A stretch of DNA of 64,000 nt, taken from NCBI GenBank assembly GCA_001661515.1, contig LUVW01000001.1, forward strand, positions 390,582 through 454,581. The letters are read 5' to 3'. Source of the DNA: Capniomyces stellatus. Lineage: Eukaryota; Kickxellomycota; Harpellomycetes; Harpellales; Legeriomycetaceae. Below, piece by piece: positions 61,637-64,000 of this stretch (its first letter is position 1; each line of letters starts with the position of its first letter). Below the pieces are notes generated by a model that ran no database searches, had not been told where the DNA came from, and saw only the letters and a program-made list of their open reading frames with translations. Position numbers and translations under genes: made by a program.

Positions 61637-62880
61637 TTAGTTGTTCTTAAGAGCGTATTGGAGAGCTTCATAAAGATCGACTTCGATTTCAGCGGCAGCT
61701 TTTTCAGCATCGCTCTTGGCAGATGATAGTAGACTTTGTGATTCAGCAAGCTCGCGGTTGACAGACTAATTTGTTTAAAAAAAAGAGATGATTTATGTAT
61801 ACCCCACAACTTTTATCTTTTGAATCAAACCCAAAGAATATGTAGCAATCAGGCAAGTAGTAAAATCTTAGGGACCCAAAGTGGTAGAGGGGTATATGTT
61901 GTGTGAGTATATAAATAGTAAAAGTACCTCGATGCTGAAGCTGCTTAGCTCATAAGCCTCGACAGCGTTGATGTTTAAAACTGAGTCAGGGTTCATTGTC
62001 AAGAATCCACCGGATACTATGTTGGAAAGTCAGGGTTAGGGTTAGTATTAGTATTGGTATCAGTATCAGGGTTAATGTTAATGTTAATGTATACTTGGTG
62101 TAGATCCAAAGTAGCGTTTTTAAACCAAAAAAAATAGCTGACTAAACTTACCAAAGTATTTTTTAGAGCCATCTGCTTTGAAAATTTCAATTACTCCTGG
62201 ATTAAGCTGTTCAATTGATGGAACGTGATCAGCTAGGATACCCATATCCCCCGAGTTTGCTGGGACATTTACCTGTGTGACAGCTGTATTTTTAAGAATA
62301 GCCTAATATTCGCATTATCATCAGCTTTATAGTGCCCTTCAGATTTCATTTCAATCTTTTGATTTTAAACGACCAAACATTTAAAAAGGTAATTTGCAAA
62401 GCCCAAGCTAAGTATAGGAACGTCAAATCAGGCTTGTATAATTTTAATTTTGTATTATTTACTTGATGAGGCAATGAGAAGTTCAAAGTCAATCCTTTGT
62501 TTTCAGCAGCAGCCTCAGTGGCATACTTTCTGGCTCCTATTTTAGCAACAATATCTTGTTAAACCGAGTTCTAGTGTACAACATCCCACTTTTTTACCAG
62601 TGCAATAGAGATTATATTATTTCGTCGATTAAAATATCAGTCTCAATTAAATGATTAATCTTTGGCAATGCTTTTGGTATTTTCAATCAAGGTTGATTCG
62701 AGTCGGCTAACGAGGATCTTTTTTTCTTTGGCAAGATTACCATTTGCTTCCAATTGATCAGGAAAAAAAGAAGAGATTTCATAATAAAAGATTGAAATAT
62801 AAATTCTAAGGTTTGGACTTACCAAGACGGAGAGATTTACTGACAATAGATGGTCTAGCTAAACGGAGTAAATTGTTCAT
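61637..62880 (-). CDS. ATP16: Mitochondrial ATP synthase subunit delta (F1)
   Basis: Five exons: 62880-62823, 62536-62463, 62302-62152, 62016-61928 and 61765-61637, giving 166 residues. It is the central-stalk subunit equivalent to bacterial epsilon. The N-terminus MNNLLRLARPSIVSKSLRLG is a typical mitochondrial presequence. ARKYATEAAAENKGLTLNFSLPHQ, AVTQVNVPANSGDMGILADHVPSIEQLNPGVIEIF and KYFVSGGFLTMNPDSVLNINAVEAYELSSFSIE form the beta-sandwich. The last exon, SVNRELAESQSLLSSAKSDAEKAAAEIEVDLYEALQYALKNN, is the C-terminal helical pair. All five exon phases agree. Intron 1 (62822-62537) is unusual: see the alternative exon at 62655-62746. Confidence 0.94.
62655..62746 (-). other. Possible alternative last exon inside ATP16 intron 1
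   Basis: If ATP16 exon 1 (ending with a single G) is spliced to the acceptor TTGGAAG just before 62746, the reading phase is kept and the frame continues ANGNLAKEKKILVSRLES and about 12 further residues to a stop at 62655. The acceptor follows a strong pyrimidine tract (CTTCTTTTTTTCC on the minus strand). The product would be a 48-residue protein with the ATP16 presequence and a charged helix. The family is unrecognised; it could be an evolutionary relic or a chance open stretch. Confidence 0.3.
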
Positions 62881-64000
62881 CTTTCAAATTTAAGCTTTTG
62901 ATTTGTGATTTTAAAAGAGCAATTTAAGAATTCAACAACAAAGCAAAGTTTGTTTTTGCAACTCCTTTGCCCCTATATTTTTTTTACTTTATTTTTTTCT
63001 AGTTTACCGTGCTAATTACTTATCTAAATTGTTACAACGGTTTTTTCTTAAGCTTTAAACAAAACAATTTTCTCTTTTTTTTTGTTAATAATAAATTCTG
63101 AATCAACAAGCGAGATAACATTTTGTTATTGGTTGCAGATACTCGATTGGCACTAAGTGGCTTTTTTTTTTGCTTGATTTGGTTTCTTTGCAATAAAACA
63201 TTATTAGAGGGTGGGCAGTTTCGGCTTTAGCAAGTTAGGTTGCTCAATCTTATTTTATCCAGAACAAATGGACCAACTAGGTGTAAATGTATGTTTATTG
63301 GCTGCTTTTTTGCAACAAAATTCAGTGCAATTATCAACAAAATCACGATGTTTTCAGGCAGCACTGGAGAAACTAAGCTCAATTTAGTGCAAAAATGGCA
63401 GCTCTACTCGTCAGTACAAAACTGCCACTTTAATCAAGCAGACTGAACTAGATACTCGGATACCATCCATGCTTAATATCTCATAGCTAGCGTTAAAAGT
63501 AGGACACCCAAAGAAACGATATACCTGCCTATATCGACATTTCACTTGCTTTGCTAAAGAGCAGGGCTGTATTTTCAAATACACAGAGCCAGTAGCCTGT
63601 CGTGCACAAGACGATCTTATAACATTATCTGCGGTTCCACTTTAGAGATTCTGGCTTTGGTATTTAAACAAGCGTGTGCTTTAAAAAGCGTAGCCAATGG
63701 CGTTTGATTCCTTTTAATTTCTTATCTGATAAGAAAGCATTGTCAAGGAAAATATGTTGCGATTAATAATGCGCGTACATTATGCACTAGCAACACAAGT
63801 AGCACACTCGATGTTTGAGGGGTTAAAGACAATATATGCGTAAGTAAACGTCTGCAGCGACAAGTGGTACATATAATAGTTACAACGAAATCATCAGCCC
63901 TGCAACTGGAGACGGTGTGTGAATTGTGTCGACAGCCTTATACCGGTAACTATAGTACTAGAAAGTGCGCCATAGCTTGGTGTTTGTGAGAAGGTCTTAA
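62881..64000. other. Terminal intergenic stretch, no gene recognised
   Basis: 1.1 kb upstream of ATP16 to the window end. A 68-residue plus-strand frame at 63240-63446 shows no family similarity. GC content rises slightly after 63400. The ATP16 promoter lies at the left. Confidence 0.4.

Noticed and set aside
62030..62046. Telomere-like TTAGGG pair in ATP16 intron 3
   Set aside because: Only two units, and on the transcribed strand it reads CTAACCCTAAC at branch-point distance from the acceptor; a duplicated branch site is simpler.

Overview
The window is a stretch of nuclear DNA from an intron-rich, AT-rich fungus. The clearest protein assignments are eukaryotic housekeeping genes: a 9-1-1 clamp RAD1, SSU72, TFIIE-alpha, Mediator MED15, CDT2, Sm-G, two 20S proteasome beta subunits and the ATP synthase delta subunit. 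A fungal ARG8-type mitochondrial acetylornithine aminotransferase, a palmitoylation-type casein kinase 1 and a secreted GH3 enzyme point to fungi. Intron density (about 49 introns placed by eye, mostly 40-290 nt, donors GTAAGT/GTAAAT/GTAATT, acceptors TAG/CAG) is far above that of budding yeasts. It fits an early-diverging fungus, for example an insect-gut Kickxellomycotina/Harpellales type, but that placement is inference. No transposon, rRNA, CRISPR or prokaryote-like operon was seen.

Layout. 1-5.1 kb: 3'-truncated RMND1/DUF155 gene (-), then RAD1 (-). 5.9-10.6 kb: SSU72 (+) convergent with a large PPR-like gene (-). 11.9-17.5 kb: proteasome beta1 (+), a small single-TM protein (-) and TFIIE-alpha (-). 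18.6-24.2 kb: ARG8 (+), gluconokinase (-) and a METTL25-like methyltransferase (+). 24.4-34.8 kb: three minus-strand genes, MED15 with a 492-bp perfect hexanucleotide tract, a LEA-2-like membrane protein and CDT2. 35.9-37.2 kb: an unidentified spliced gene (+). 39.4-45 kb: casein kinase 1 (+), a tiny candidate gene (-), a MIR-domain protein (+) and tRNA-Ser(GCT) (-). 46.5-48.9 kb: dienelactone hydrolase-like gene (+) convergent with Sm-G (-). 49.8-55.8 kb: two secreted proteins (-), a pacifastin-like repeat protein and a GH3 enzyme. 59.5-62.9 kb: proteasome beta5 (-) and ATP16 (-). The rest is AT-rich intergenic DNA, up to 3.6 kb long.

All spliced models were built by hand. Exon boundaries were accepted when donor, acceptor, reading phase and family alignment agreed. 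The genes are independent housekeeping loci, not a pathway cluster. The most unusual signals are frequent GC-AG introns (4 of about 49), in-frame hexanucleotide (dipeptide) repeat expansions in conserved nuclear proteins, a pacifastin-type cysteine module in a predicted secreted repeat protein, a phase-compatible alternative last exon inside the first intron of ATP16, and an unidentified spliced gene at 35.9-37.2 kb.
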